Positions 1-13,500 of a DNA stretch of 64,000 nucleotides are shown piece by piece. Every line of letters begins with the position of its first letter. The first letter of the stretch is position 1. A program made the position numbers and the translations under genes. The notes beneath the pieces were generated by a model that searched no databases, was not told where the DNA came from, and saw nothing but the letters and a program-made list of their open reading frames with translations. The stretch is taken from the NCBI RefSeq assembly GCF_029873635.1, contig NC_080427.1, forward strand, positions 75,361,348 to 75,425,347, written 5' to 3'. This DNA is from Malania oleifera. Its lineage: Eukaryota; Streptophyta; Magnoliopsida; Santalales; Ximeniaceae.

Positions 1-257
1 TTGGACTAGGATCAGAGGATTTTGATGTGAGATCCTAGGGGTATTTTATATTTTTTTGGGAGATTGTATATAAATACAATATTTTGAGATAGACTTGACT
101 CTAGTATTATGTTTTTTTGTGGTTATGAGTTTGTGATTTACATTTACTGCTGCCTAAGTTCTGCTGCATATGTCAAGTGTCCCCGTTACCCACGGGTTCG
201 GGTTGACTATTATTTTATTCTACTTTTATTATATGAATATTTAAGCAGATCGTTACA
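1..257 (+). mobile_element. 3' end of a Gypsy (chromovirus-type) LTR
   Basis: These bases align along their whole length with the last part of the complete solo LTR at 44116-46138 and with the end of the LTR at 57017-61242. The shared blocks include a GATCCTAG segment, a GAGATTGTATATAAA segment and the GTTACCCACGGGTTCGGGTTG segment. The fragment ends in GTTACA, the normal LTR end of this family. No primer-binding site follows, so it is the 3' LTR or a solo LTR of an element whose body lies left of the window. Confidence 0.8.
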
Positions 258-711
258 CTATCTCTTCCACGCAAGGGGTGAGTGAAAGTGGAAAGAAAAT
301 GGATAAAGGTAATGTCCCCCTTCCTAATACAAAAAATTATGGTTATGGTGTTGATGTTGCTGAAAAGATTAAGGATAAAAGAAAAGCTCCCCTTGTGACT
401 TTGGAAAATGGATGGTATGTTGTTCATCCCGTGAAAGGTTAGAATAGGAATAAGGGGTCTAGGTTTCTTTGAGGTCTGTTCATCTTACATTCTCTTTGAT
501 TTCCGGGTATACTCAGTTTTGATTGTAATTGTTTTTAGGTTTTTCCTAGTTTTAATGCTGCTTGTTTAAGCCTTTTTGCCCTGGGTATGCCTAAGTTTAA
601 GTTTTTCCTATTTTTGATGCTACTTACTTTGATTGGGAGCCTTGGCCTCATTGCTCGGTACATATTACATTTTGATCAATAAAAATTACAATTTACTGAT
701 AAAAAAAAAAA
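258..711 (+). mobile_element. Poly(A)-tailed retroposon remnant
   Basis: The segment follows the LTR end directly and finishes in an 11-base A run (701-711) preceded by AATAAA-like sequence near 680, as expected of a reverse-transcribed polyadenylated RNA. A short open frame of 47 codons (299-442, starting MDKGNVPLPNTKNYGYG) is present but I do not recognise its product. The T- and G-rich stretch between the ORF and the tail resembles a plant LINE 3' region. A truncated LINE end is the best guess; a processed transcript fragment is the alternative. Confidence 0.45.
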
Positions 712-714
712 TCG

Positions 715-1560
715 GGTCTAATTCATTTTGAAGTTAGACATCAGCTTCTCAAAAATTCGAGCTAGCTACTTAATTTTCATGAATGCTCCAACCAAGTTCT
801 TGAATTCCCCTGCTTGGGTTTGTCATCAAATTCAATGGGCAAGAACAACGAGAGGGGCGTATCAGGACTCGTGCAACCGGCCTCCACAGCCTGCGAGCCG
901 GTAGACGGAGACGATGACGATGATGTTGGGTTCGAACGTAAGGCAGATCTTGGCGCTCCATGATGGGAAGGAAAAGCCAAAGGCCGAGCCCGATTCCAAT
1001 ATGAGCCGGGGTACTTTCAGCAATTTTCCGGCGACCTCCGTCTCGCCGTCATCGAAGAATGGGCGCGTCTGCTCCATTCTCTTCGCGAGTTGCCGGCCAC
1101 CGTGATGCAGAGAGAGAAAGGCAGAGTCTGATTCCAATTACAATATAAGCCGTGGTAATTCCAACAATATTCCGGCGACCTCCATCTCGCAGTCGTTGAA
1201 AAATGGGCGCGTCCGCTTCATTCTCTCCGGGAGTAGCGGGCGTAGATGGAGAGAAAGAAAGGCAGAGGAGAGAGATAGCGAGTCAGAGGGACAGAGAGAG
1301 GGGGGATGTGAGAGTGAGTGAAAGATTGAAATGGAGACTGACGGGCGGTGAAGGGATTAATCCTGTTTTTGAATCCAACGGTCGGAAAATGGGATGTCGG
1401 TTAAGGGATTAATCCCGTTTCTGAACCCAACGGTCGGAAACTGGGATGGCGGTGATCGGTGAACGATGGAAACAGTAAATCGCCGGCGGTCCGATGCTAA
1501 GCGAAGCTCAAAATGAAATTCCAAGTTAAACACCGAATATTTTTGGGCTTTCATTTTTTT
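715..1560 (-). pseudogene. GC-rich remnant of a duplicated, frameshifted gene 5' region
   Basis: This stretch is much richer in G, C and CpG than its surroundings. Read on the minus strand it has a CT-rich leader (about 1330-1230) and then two diverged copies of the same coding start: ATG at 1221 opening MKRTRPFFNDCEMEVAGILL and ATG at 1077 opening MEQTRPFFDDGETEVAGKLL. The first copy stops after about 28 codons. The second runs about 70 codons, and a serine-rich stretch ending IEFDDKPKQGNSRTWLEHS (stop near 777) continues in another frame, which suggests a frameshift. The pattern resembles the N-terminus of an uncharacterised plant nuclear protein family, but I cannot name it. A 52-bp tandem duplication (GGGATTAATCC segment, 1352-1455) lies in the leader. 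Confidence 0.35.
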
Positions 1561-1619
1561 TTTTTTTTTTTTTCTGGACAAAGCATAGCCCAAACTGGTC
1601 TCATGTTAATTTGTCCTTT

Positions 1620-1734
1620 AAAATATTAATTAGATGTTTAATTTTCATTTAAATTTAACAATAGTTATTTTATTTGAATTTATATGGATTGCTCTATTGA
1701 TTTAATAAAGAGTTATCTAAATCAAATATTATAA

Positions 1735-1769
<35 letters not shown>

Positions 1770-2885
1770 CTTTTTCATCAAACTTTACCAATTATTTTGG
1801 GTAAATAGCAAATATTCTATTTGCTTCCCGAATGAAATTCCATTCCTTTAATCAAACACCTAATTTATGAGCAATGCTAACAATAAGAGAAAATTTATCA
1901 AGCATATGCGTTTAAGACCTTTAGGTAACTTTTAGTTCATAGGTGGAATCAGAATTAAAACCAGAGTACACTCATATAAAATACAGGTCAAAACTTTCGA
2001 ATCAAAATTTCATTATAATGTTTAGTTTATATGGAAATAGAATCGAAAATGAGTCTAATTTGCCAACTATGTCATTATAGTATAAAAATATTTAATTAAT
2101 TTAATATGAAATAATAATAATAATACTTAATAAATATATAATTTTTTACAATAAAATAATTTTTATAATAATGTGTTTGATTATACTTCACATATTATAT
2201 TTTATCATATTTTTTGTTCTTATTTTTGTTTTAACTATATTATTAATATACATTTTCATATTATATTTTCTAAGTACTATATTTTGATATGTAATTTATT
2301 ATATGTAAATAAAAAAGCTCATATATTATAACATTATTTATTATTTAATATAGCTTTATATTTTATTACACAATAGTATTATATTTTTTGTATATTATAT
2401 CATTGTTAAAATTTTATGGTTATATATTTATAATTGATGATAATCACAAATATTTTTTTTATTTTATTTTTAAGATATAAATAATAATATAATTAATTGA
2501 TAATCATATCATAATTATATTATAATATTATAACATAATAACATTTAATATTACTCTATCAATTTTTAAAAGTTATAATAAAAAAAATATTAATAATGAT
2601 TTTTTAATATTTATATTAAATAATATTTTAATATAATAACATTTAATGCTACTCTATTAATTTTTATATGTTATAATATTATTATATATAATAAAAATAC
2701 TAATATTTATATTAAAATATATTATTATATATTTATATTTAAAAATATCATAATTTTAATATTACATTTAAAATTTTTATGTAAAATATATTGTATTATA
2801 TTATATAAAACATCATATTATAACTTACTATTTATGTATGTATATGCATTATAATGAATAGGATAATATATATTGTGTTTTCAAG
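1620..2885. other. Extremely AT-rich non-coding block
   Basis: Long runs made almost only of A and T, densest at 2060-2880, with many near-repeats of AACATTTAATATTACTCTAT type (2540 and 2637) and scattered ATATTAT motifs. No ORF, promoter or known repeat is recognisable. It could be a decayed AT-rich MITE or a matrix-attachment-like region; the sequence alone does not decide. Confidence 0.6.
1739..1767. repeat. (TA)n microsatellite
   Basis: About 29 bases of uninterrupted TA dinucleotides inside the AT-rich block. Confidence 0.9.
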
Positions 2886-2919
2886 AACTATGATTTGATT
2901 TTGGAGTAAAAGACAAGAA

Positions 2920-3066
2920 TAAGAAAGTACGCAAAAGAAGGAATCCCATTCCCGCATGGAATGGGAATTGAAATGGGATTACCATACAAGAAACATTAGA
3001 AATGTGAATCAGTCATTCCAATTCTAATTTTTGAAGTTAATTTCCAATAATCAAACACCCCCTTAA
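2920..3066. repeat. MITE-like terminal sequence
   Basis: The block contains ATTCCCATT-type inverted words and ends AATCAAACACCCCCTTAAG. A similar word set occurs at 1790-1861 and, in the opposite sense (AAGGGGGCATTTGATTCATG), at 13931-14110. This is the usual signature of plant hAT-like or Harbinger-like MITE ends. A full element with both ends could not be delimited. Confidence 0.35.
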
Positions 3067-3069
3067 GTC

Positions 3070-4537
3070 TTAGTACCCAACAATCATAAATGTTAGCAAT
3101 TGTACTCATACAAATCGAGAAGTATGTTTTGACAAAAATCATTATAATATAGATCTTGTACCATTTTGGTATATCAAAATATTAATACAATATTCAATAA
3201 TTTGTAGGTTATGAATTTTATATGGATTAGTTATTCCTTATAAGTATTTTCTCATTTTTAATCAATGCGTATGTGTTTCACCTATAATCATAGTGGCAAG
3301 GGCCAAGGTACAACTCCATATGCCCAAGTTTCTCAAAGTTTAGTGCTACTACATAAGTCATAGCGGCTGCAATTCTAAAAGTGTCCATAACCTCTTGACG
3401 GACCAAATGAATTGGACCATTCAAGCTATGGTGTATTGCATGTATGAACAATGCTAAAAAAATAACTTCTGAACACTCAAAAACTATACCTATTTATATG
3501 GCTTGAGTAACATGGTACTCTAATTCAACAGGCTAGGATGATGATGATGGACGGCTGCTTCACTCTCCAAGTAGCTCATGGAAATTGAGGAGGCCCCAAC
3601 GATCTCAGAAGAGTTCTACTCCTGCATCAGTTGACTTAAGTTCCACGCCGGGAAGAGACTATCAAAGATTTTGACCAACCCATCAAGAAGATGGTCCTTG
3701 GTATTGCAGCAACATCAGCAGCAGCCTCCTACAGATATACTTCATAGACTTCCTTCACATGCCTCTTGCTGCTTGCACCCCGCAGGCAGCTTAAGATAAA
3801 GATAAAGCCAAAGCCGTTGGGCATCCACAACATTTCATTTTGAGAATGCCCAAGGCGTAGAGGCATATGAATCAGTCAGCTTGAGAATAAGTTGCTTTCG
3901 TGACATATCTCATCGCTGCACAGCTAATTCAGCAGAGCTGAATGACTCCAGGCTTCATAGTATGTTGAATATGTATCACCTTTCTAACGGAAAGTATATC
4001 TTCTTGATTAACATACATACTTGAAGTTATCAGGTTCCGAGTTTCGGTGTGCATATGATAACTTGCTTCCAATCATCATTCCCAGCCCCATTCAAAAATT
4101 CAAACTCTTCTGCTGGTGCAAGATAATACAAAATCTATAGAAAGTCGACCAAAAAATGCAAATTGGCAATGCCACCATGCATAACATATTGATTATTCAT
4201 ATAGTACATGACAAATTAAAAGAACTCCGGAAAACTCTACACAGCCCCTCGTCATCCCCCCCACCCCCCCTCTCCTCTTTCCTTCCAAGAACCAACTAAA
4301 TAATAATGAGTGGAAACAAACTATTGGGGTGGGGAGCAAAATCTTAAGCAGAAGTGCATGCCAATCTAGTGTACATCAAACGGCATGCAATCCTTATCTA
4401 ATAAGTGTCCTTCAACTGTCATTTTGTAAAACTTACATTAAAATGACACTACTAGACAAACCGTTAAATAGATTAAATTAAACAGCATAACAGCTCGCCA
4501 AAACAAAAAGTACAGCTTTTGTGAAGATCAGCCTGAT
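3070..4537. other. Non-coding 3' flank of QTRT2
   Basis: No supported gene. The right end (about 4200-4537) lies directly downstream of the QTRT2 stop codon on the minus strand and should contain its 3' UTR, but no single poly(A) signal stands out. The more GC-balanced patch at 3530-3960 looks like degenerate former coding or transposon sequence and carries stops in all frames. Confidence 0.5.
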
Positions 4538-7500
4538 TCATCCACACACAGTAGCCACAGCAAGATGATCACGCCTATGTTCAATGAAGGCCTGCCGAAA
4601 TTGCTCAAACTTCCCTTGTTTGATTGCTTCTCTTATTTTGCGGAAGAACCCCAGATAATGGTGAGTGTTATGTCTACAAAAACAAGAATAGCCTTATTTT
4701 GGGCGAAAAAAATTATGAGAACAGTAGGAACAAGAAGATGGGGTACAAAGAAAATATATACATTTCAAGAAGAATCTGGGCCAGCATTTCATGAACATTG
4801 AGCAGATGATTGATATATGCTTTTGTATGATTCTTACAAGTATAGCAGCTACAGCTGTCAACGATTGGAGTTGCATCTTTCCTATGAAAAATAAAATAAA
4901 CAAAATCACAACATACATGTTACTAACTTTGAGCAGCCAACGATTGATGATTTTTGTCCCTGAAATAAAAAATTATAGATGCTAAAGGCATGAATTTTCA
5001 TCAAAAAGCAATTATATATTAGGTTTGACAATTGTCAAATTTTGATAAGCTTTCTAAAGTCTTAGGAACAAACTCTTTCCCTAATACTCAAGGAGCAAAT
5101 CTTATTATTACTTTTTTAACTCCTCATGAATCCTGAATCTCTGATCTTTTTCTCCTCCTCCATTTTGTCTATCAACTATGTTGTCATAATAGTCCACTAC
5201 TTTTAACCCATTACACCTATTTGGAAGGGAAAAATTCTTGGCAAGTGATAATTATGTCAATGTAAATTCATTGCTGGTCAAGTACAACTGGGAACAAAAC
5301 CAAAGTGCGGCCTGACAGAATAAAGCGACTTTCAAACAGAACCGGCTGCATTTCAAGCATGATACAATTGTCTAAAGATCCTTTATCAAGGGAAAAACAT
5401 GAGATGCCAAAAACAGCCTACAATTGAATTAACCTCTCAGAGTAGTTGAGCACAAATTTTGTGTTTTAGTCTTCAATTGGTATGTTGTCAAGTTCAAAAA
5501 CTATGTTCAAGTAGCTATTTCACCTGATTCTCGAGTTTGTGTACATGAATTTCAATGCCCAATTGAACTCGGACAAATGAAAATGACTTGAGCTTTAAAA
5601 TAGAGTGTACATAACAGGTAAGAATGTCCTAGTTTGCCAAAATAATTTCCATTGTTCAAACAAATTTTTCAAGCTCAAATTGAACTTGAGCTCAAAGCCA
5701 AACAAGCAAAACTGTAATCAAACTCCTCAGTTTGGTTGAGGCTGGCTCATCTGCAGACCCACTGGCAATAAGCAGTCGGGAATGAAAATGACTTGAGCTT
5801 TAAAATACAAGGTACATAACAGGTAAGAACGTCCAAACTTGCAAAAATAATTTCCACTGTTCAAAAGCATTGACGTAGAGAAATCATCAAATGAGAAGTT
5901 TGAAATACCCATTCAGTGTTTCCCACCCTGAGAGAGAATGTTCAAATTTTGCGTCGCCAATTTTTTAAATTATGAAAATTATTATTGCTAATTAATTTTC
6001 AGTTTCTTGGGGGATGTAAATTAAAATGTAAAATTTCATAGAATATCAATGGAATATTGCAATAATTTTCATATTTCAAAAAAATGATAAGTATGGAATA
6101 GAAAGGATAAACATCTTATTTAGCCTTAAAAAAAGTAGAATTGAAAATTTTCAATCGAATTTCTAACATTAAAAGCTAAATCCCTAGAAGCCAAGTTGAG
6201 TGAAATAAAAAATCTTCCTAAAGAAGTTTAAGAAATATACTGAGATCCAAATTTCAGCTGAACTAGCAAACTTCTTAAAGGAGCTAAAAAATATATAAAT
6301 ATCCAAAATCAAGTACCTGTAAACCATAGCTCTCAGATTAATCTTTGTATGGTCACTTCCTACATTACTTAGTTGAGAGTTAGGAAGTTCTCCCTCAATT
6401 CTTTCCAATGGAAAAATAAGTGCAAAGCCCCCAAGTGTAAGATGATAAATATACCTGTAAATATTCAGAGCCATTCAACATTCAGAAAAATTTTAAATAT
6501 ATATATTAACAAAAAAAAAAAAAAACTCAGAAGAATTCATATTGGATTAAGTTTCATACGTTGAGTCAAAGAGATCAATGCCTGCAGCAACGCCCTGTAA
6601 GACCTCCTCTGTGAGATGAAAAAAAAAATATATATATATTCATCAATAGAATATGGATGCATATATCTTACTATTCAAACAAAAACACATTCAAATTTTG
6701 ATGTGCATATTAAACAACAGTAATAGAAATACATCATCCAATGCACAAGGGTTCCATCCCACATGGGGTCTGGAAGGTCATAATGTAGAGTATCTATACA
6801 TTTTTGGGAAGGCGGTTTCCATGATTTGAACCTGCATAACCTCTAGTATTTATTCAAGGCATGCCTTCATAATTAGAGCCGATAAAGATATTATAGTATC
6901 AGGGCTGCAAGGGGTGAGCCAACTTAATATCCAATAAAATGGATTAGCACTCCATCTATTCTAAAGGAGCTTAATTTTAAGTGCTTCTAAATATTCAATT
7001 TTTTAAGACCATGTATACATCACATTTTCTTTGAAAATTCTGGTGCACCAAATGCATTCTCTACAAAATTTCTTAACTCAATTCAGGATGAGCCTTGATT
7101 CAAGGGTATCATTGTTGCATCTAAACCCAAAGGTCAAAGGTTCAAATCACAGAGATTATTTCTCCCAGCATGGAGGTAAGACTGCATACATTTTGCCTAA
7201 CCCAGAACTCCAAAGGCGTGGGAGCCTTGTGCACTGTGTTGCATTTTATTTATTTTATTTTATTTTTGCATTTTTTGTTCAATTTCAAAAACAAGATCCC
7301 TAGAATTACGAATTAAAGGCTATAATTTGATCACATCAAGTGCTCAGCTGATACTAAAATCAGGTGTCTTCTGGATGTCATTTACCTGCAGGCAATCATT
7401 TTGTTTTTACACCAAGACAAACTCCTACAGCAACTATCAGAACATTTCCTAAGCAATTTAAAAAACATAATAATGTGTCTGCAAAGAAAAATAAAAGTAC

Positions 7501-10500
7501 TCTGATACCAGGAAGTTCAAGACCACAAATCTGGCGTGGCTGTTCTCCTGGTAAGTTATCCTGAACATTAATGAATGGGAAAATCAGATGTCTATAATTG
7601 TCTGGAATAAAAGAAGATAGAAAGTTAACTGTTCATTCTGGAATGCACATAAAAATATTAACTATTAGACATTATTTGTGTATGATACTGCGAATATGGT
7701 GGGTTAATTTAAGTGAACTTGAACTAACCCAATAATCAACATGTCTTCAAAGGTACACTTGATCTTTCACAACATTAGAAATTGAAAAGTTAACAGACAC
7801 ATCATGAAGCAAATCATGTCCTCTCTCTCAATGATACATTATTTGACTTTAAGAGATTTTAATTATTAGACAATACCATTCCTTCAGAGACGACATGAAC
7901 AGAAATAATTTGAAATGCATACTGCTGCACAGATCCAAACCAGGGAATAAATGGAAGAATACATTGAATATTGACCAACCATATCCACAAAATGTTTTTT
8001 GGTCTCAGCCAGATGCATTTTGGATTACCTCAAAACTTTAGGCTTAACAGATGAAACTCTTAACTACATTTCGTTTTACCTATGTGGCACAAAGGGAGAT
8101 TCATAATGCTGGATTACTCAGATCCATAGGTTATCCGGCATGTGCCTCCATCAGAGTTCTGTGAGTGTATATATTACATGCATGCCACAGAAACAAAATT
8201 TATAACACTGATTTTCCTAGACTCCAGGTGATGAAGCATGTGTCTATGAACCTTCTCTACAATGCAAGAACGCATTAAAGAGAACCTTGTCAGAAATCTA
8301 GTTGCCCAAAACCTTGTGAAGAAGAAAACAATGCATGGTAGTGGTTAAGGATTCAAACAGTACAATGTTCCTAGATTGACTCAAAGTCTCAAACTATGAT
8401 TACCGGAATCTAACTACCATCTAAAATAAAATGTTACAATACCACTTTACCTAAAAGCTTAAGCCGTTAGGTTGGGAGCCAACAATTTAAATCAAACCTC
8501 AATACTCCCCAGGACATGCAGCCCAACAGCACATGGAGATGAACAATAAATGCAGGCAACAAGACCAGAACTGAGGACCTACTGGCAATCATGGCTCTGA
8601 TACCATGTTAAAATACCACTTCACCTAAAAGCTCAAGCTGTTCGGTTGTGGGCCAACAATGTATTTCAAGCCTTGACATAAAACTAAAATGATAATCCAC
8701 CGTTTAACTAACCTAAGACCCAAAGATCTACAACATTTCTGATCTGGTGAAAAAGAATCAAGAAATATAAAGAAAGGAACTAATTAACTGGCAGCAAAAA
8801 AACTTAACTAGGAGGTGATCCCAGTGAATCTGTCTTTGTTTTCTGAAAGATTTTATCAAGTGTTGTATATGGCTCAATGAGAAGATACCAGGAATTAAAA
8901 GTGGAACTCTCAATAGATAATTGGCTCACACAGTTTCTCTCCAGTAGAGCAGAAAACACAGAATCCCTTAATTTGTCAGTTTGAACAGCGTATTTTAATA
9001 TAATTATATAGGCTAACTCCTTTTCATATGTTTGGACTTTTAGCAGCACACCGGCAGCCAAAATTTACTACCAAACAGAAGGAATTGATTTCATCTACAA
9101 TTTCACTCTCTTAGATATACTACTTTGAACACGTGAAGAGATGAAGTTTATAGCACCAAAAGATAATCTTACAATAACAGCACCAAGGAGAGCTGGGCGC
9201 TCATCCATGCTCTCTCCGAGCCCAAAACCTCCAATCCAATAGCCTGCATAGAATAATAAATTTATCACAACAAGAAAATGTAAAGAACCAAATTAAATTA
9301 AAAGAATATTTAATGCACTGAAACACATGTATAACAGTATAAGCATGTAGTCTATGGGGGAACAAGCACAATTCCCAGGTCCTTTATTAATTATAACAAT
9401 CAGATTTAATAAAGGAAAGATTTAAGTAAAAACTAGCGTTTTCCAACCTCTGTTTGTTCCTTTCAATAGGTGAGGAACCTAATATACTTTCCTCCCTAGG
9501 GAAAGGAAGAAGAAATGATTTAAGACAACTCACGCCAAATGAACAACCACCAGATCGCCTACATATGTCCAAAATGAATTACTCATCTAATTTGAGTGAC
9601 AATGTGATGCTTTCAGAAATGAGAAAAAAGAAGCCTGGCACAAGCATTTTGAATCTGCCACCTAACAGCCCAAACGATAGAGTTAAAAATCAGAAGAAAC
9701 CCCTGAAGAAAGGACTCACGCCCAAGATCAGCACAACCCCACCAGGACTGACTGAGGATCATAGGCTAGGGCCAGAAGAGAGACCTCAAACAGAATTAGT
9801 AACACTCAGGCCAGTAGGGCCCCCATTAAGCAAGCAGACTTCTAACTTAAGCAATTGAGGGTTGACCCGAAGCCAATACACCGGTCACTCCGCTTCTGTT
9901 AATCAAAGATAAGGTGCAAGGGAAGACAAACTGAAGCGCCTACCAAAATATGCATCAACACAGATCATCCACTTAATTCACATGAGTCTATTTACTAGTA
10001 AATATAGAATAAGGTCAAAGGCCCCATTTAACCACTCCATGGAGATTAGCTAATTGCAAGATGCTCATACTCAATACCGTGAAGTTTGTGGGGAATTTTT
10101 CTGTCATGCATGTGTTTCCTTCTTTATTTTCTTTAACTTTTTTTCTTTTGTTGACAGATTTAGCTTGTGGGCTGTTGTAATTTTGAATACACAAAAGGAT
10201 AAAGATAAACTGGAAGAAAATGAGTGAATTTGGAATGAAACTTTCCCAGACATATCAAGAATAAAGAAGAGTATACAAACCTGATACTTTTCGCCTCACT
10301 ACTTCTTTTGCACAACGTTGCCGTTCTTCCACATTGGACCCTCCAACAATGGCTCCAAAAATAGTTCCACCTGCCTAAATATTATGAATTAAAATGTGTA
10401 CAAAGCCAACAAATCCACATATAAACCAGTATGTTGGAGAAGTGGTAACACAGCCACTGTGCAATTCATGCACTCTGTTACGTGGCATAATTCAAAACAA

Positions 10501-13500
10501 AACTCAATTGAGGCTGCATTTGATACTACTGAAAATAAGTAATGAATCAGAAAAATGTTGAATTTAATAAGGATGCTAGCAGCTACAGAAAGTAATGTTG
10601 GCTATAAGTTAGTAAACATTAAAATCAGTGTTTGATAACGTTAGAAAATAAGAGCCGATTTGGCTAATAAGATAATATCACACAGAAGAAGAAGAAGAAG
10701 ACAAAGAATAACAACAGCAGCAGCAGCAGCAATAACAATAATGATAATTTGACTAACAATATTATCCATAACTAAGGATTAACAACAGAACTCCAATTTT
10801 ACCATTCTACACTTGGCATAACAATTAGTTAGCTTTGTAAAAAAGAAGATTATAGGATGCCTGATGCCATTATAACTGTAACTTAAAATCTGCCCTCAGA
10901 CTAGGGCCAAAAGAAAAAAAGGGGAGAGAAAGAGAAGAAAAGATGTTGCAATCCATGAAAACCTGAATGGAGCATTTTAATAGAAAAGAGGACCATATCT
11001 TCAAATATGTTTATCTTTTAACCTGTTCATATTTACCAAGTCAACAAACTAGGATTGTGTGCATATTTGTGTTTGTGCTACACATAAGCCATTAAATACA
11101 CAAAATGATTACTCAGAGACTTTGTTCCCAAGCCTAACAGCTACATCAGACAACAGTGAATTTTTCACTAGCAAAGTGATAGTCAAAATAGAATAGAAGG
11201 AATGAAGTATATGAGAACAATAATAAAACAAAATAAAAGAGCAACACTATAACATGAAAAAAGTGATTTTGGATCAACCAGCCATTCATTGTTTTCAGTC
11301 TGATCAGGCCGTCAACCCTGCCCAGTCCATATTTTTGCATGCTGCTCAAAACTTATCAATACTATGAAATTCAAAATCCCAAATTTTGCTCTACTTATGA
11401 TGTTTACGATCCATCTTCTCGATTTCTTGTATTAACATACAATTTAACTCCCAATCCAAAGCAATGCATTAACACCCACCATAAAACCATTTAATATGAA
11501 TCATATGACAGCTCACGACATAGATGACTTGCCATTCAAATGAACATCAACAATAGCAACAAAGAAAATAAGTATAAACTATTACTGGACTTAACATGAT
11601 GCACTCATCAAGCCACCTCACGGTACGATCCACTGAGGTCTTGTTCCTCTTCTCAGGAACCCATCCAGGCACTTCATCAGCCAAAGTGACCCATAGGTTC
11701 GGCTTCATGGAAGAAATCATTTCCATGTACTCTGCAGGCCTTACCTGTAAGTTTGAAAACATTCAAAAGACACAACAAACATTGATCACATTTTCAAGCA
11801 CCAATAAAATTTAACACAAGCTATTTGAGAGAATTACCAAGCGACGACCACAGGTAGTCTCAAAAGATGCTCCAATCTTGTTAGTGCTATCACATTCAGG
11901 AAGACATACAATAGAGTCCCTAGGGACAGCTGCCAGTACATACTCAGACAAACCAAGCATCTGGTGAAGTCCTCCAATATTTGATATCGTTTTCAGTGAA
12001 GGGCCTTCTAAGCTGCAATAAATAAACAAATGTCGAGAAATTAGCTTTTTCCTGAAAATTTTTCTTTTCCAAACTACAGATACCAATAGAGAGGGAGAGA
12101 GAGAGAGGGAAAGAGTAGCACTTAGAGGTAATTTTAAGTGGTTTTCCCCAGCTATTTGTAAGAAGTCAGGCCAATTTCCATTACTAAAAGGCAGTATTAA
12201 ACCAAAAAGTCATATAACGGTTAGCTGGGGGATAGGCCGGAATGAGAGTAGAGATCATGTTGTAAGATGGGACATGGTTTGTAGGCCTAAGAGAGAGGCA
12301 GGTTTGGCTTCAGGCAATTTGGTATCTCAGAACATTTCTTTGGGTGGAATGGTAATTGCAATTTCTAATACAATCTGGGATGCTCTGGCACACAGTAAAT
12401 AGTAATACATACAAATATAAGCTCCAAAAGATGGGTTGGATGCTAGGATTGGGCACCCTGTTAGTTGTATGAGTCCTTGGAAGTTTGCTCCACAGGTTTA
12501 TCATCCCGTTTCCCCATTTTTGCTATGGTATTGGAAATAGGGAGAAAGTGCAGTTTTGGGGGGATCATTGAGATTGAGCTAGAGATGGTCCTTCATTTAA
12601 GGCAGTTCCTCAATTTTTCATTTGTCAGCTTGCACAATGCTCCGATGTTGAATTTTGCTTACAGTGTAGTCAAGAGTCTTGGGATTTTCATTTTGCGAGG
12701 AATCTGAATGAGAGCAAGGCAAAATTTAACCCATTTGTTGGAGGTGATGGATTCTTTACATTGGCCCTTGGGGAGGGATAAAAAGAATAGGACTTTGGGT
12801 GCTTCTAGAAACCTTTCCGGCAGGCCCCTTTTCACTCATTCAAGTCATGTTCCTAATTTGGTATCCAAAAACAGCTTCGGTGGGAATGGTTAGCAATTTC
12901 CACTAAAACTGAGTCCCTCTGGCACATAGTCAGCATACTGAACATAATCTTCAACAGATAGGTGGGATGCTACTATGCTAGAGTTGGGAGTCATGTTAGT
13001 TGTGTCAGTCCTTGTAAGTTTGCTTCACTAAGAGTTTGATAAAACAAGTGTCACAAAAATTAGAAAAAGACCCAATTCAAACACCCACCCCCCCTATGGG
13101 GCTTCCTAAGGGACCAACAGAATTTTCATTTGTGAAGAATTTAAATGAGAGCAAGACAAATTATTTAACCTGTTTAAGTTCTTTTGGTAAGCCTTTGGGG
13201 AGGGCTAAAAGAAGTTGCATTTCGGATGCTTCTGGAGACCTTTCCTGTGGACCTTTTTACTGATTCACATCATGTTCCTAATGCTGATCTTTTCTCCTTT
13301 ACTTTCCTTTTATTTGGAAAACTAAGATACACCATCAGTACTAATGATTTGCTTCAGAAGAGAATATCAAATAAAGCCCTTTCATGTAATGTGCGTGCAT
13401 GGTTTATTATCAGAGTGGGAAGATTAGTTCTCATTTGTTTCACATTGTCCCTTTTCCTATGGTATTTGTAATAATTTGTTTAGTGTCCTCAATAAGCGTT

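Noticed and set aside
8594-8605. tRNA-gene-like word GCTCTGATACCA
   Set aside because: It is the reverse complement of a retrotransposon primer-binding site; no cloverleaf or B box adjoins it.
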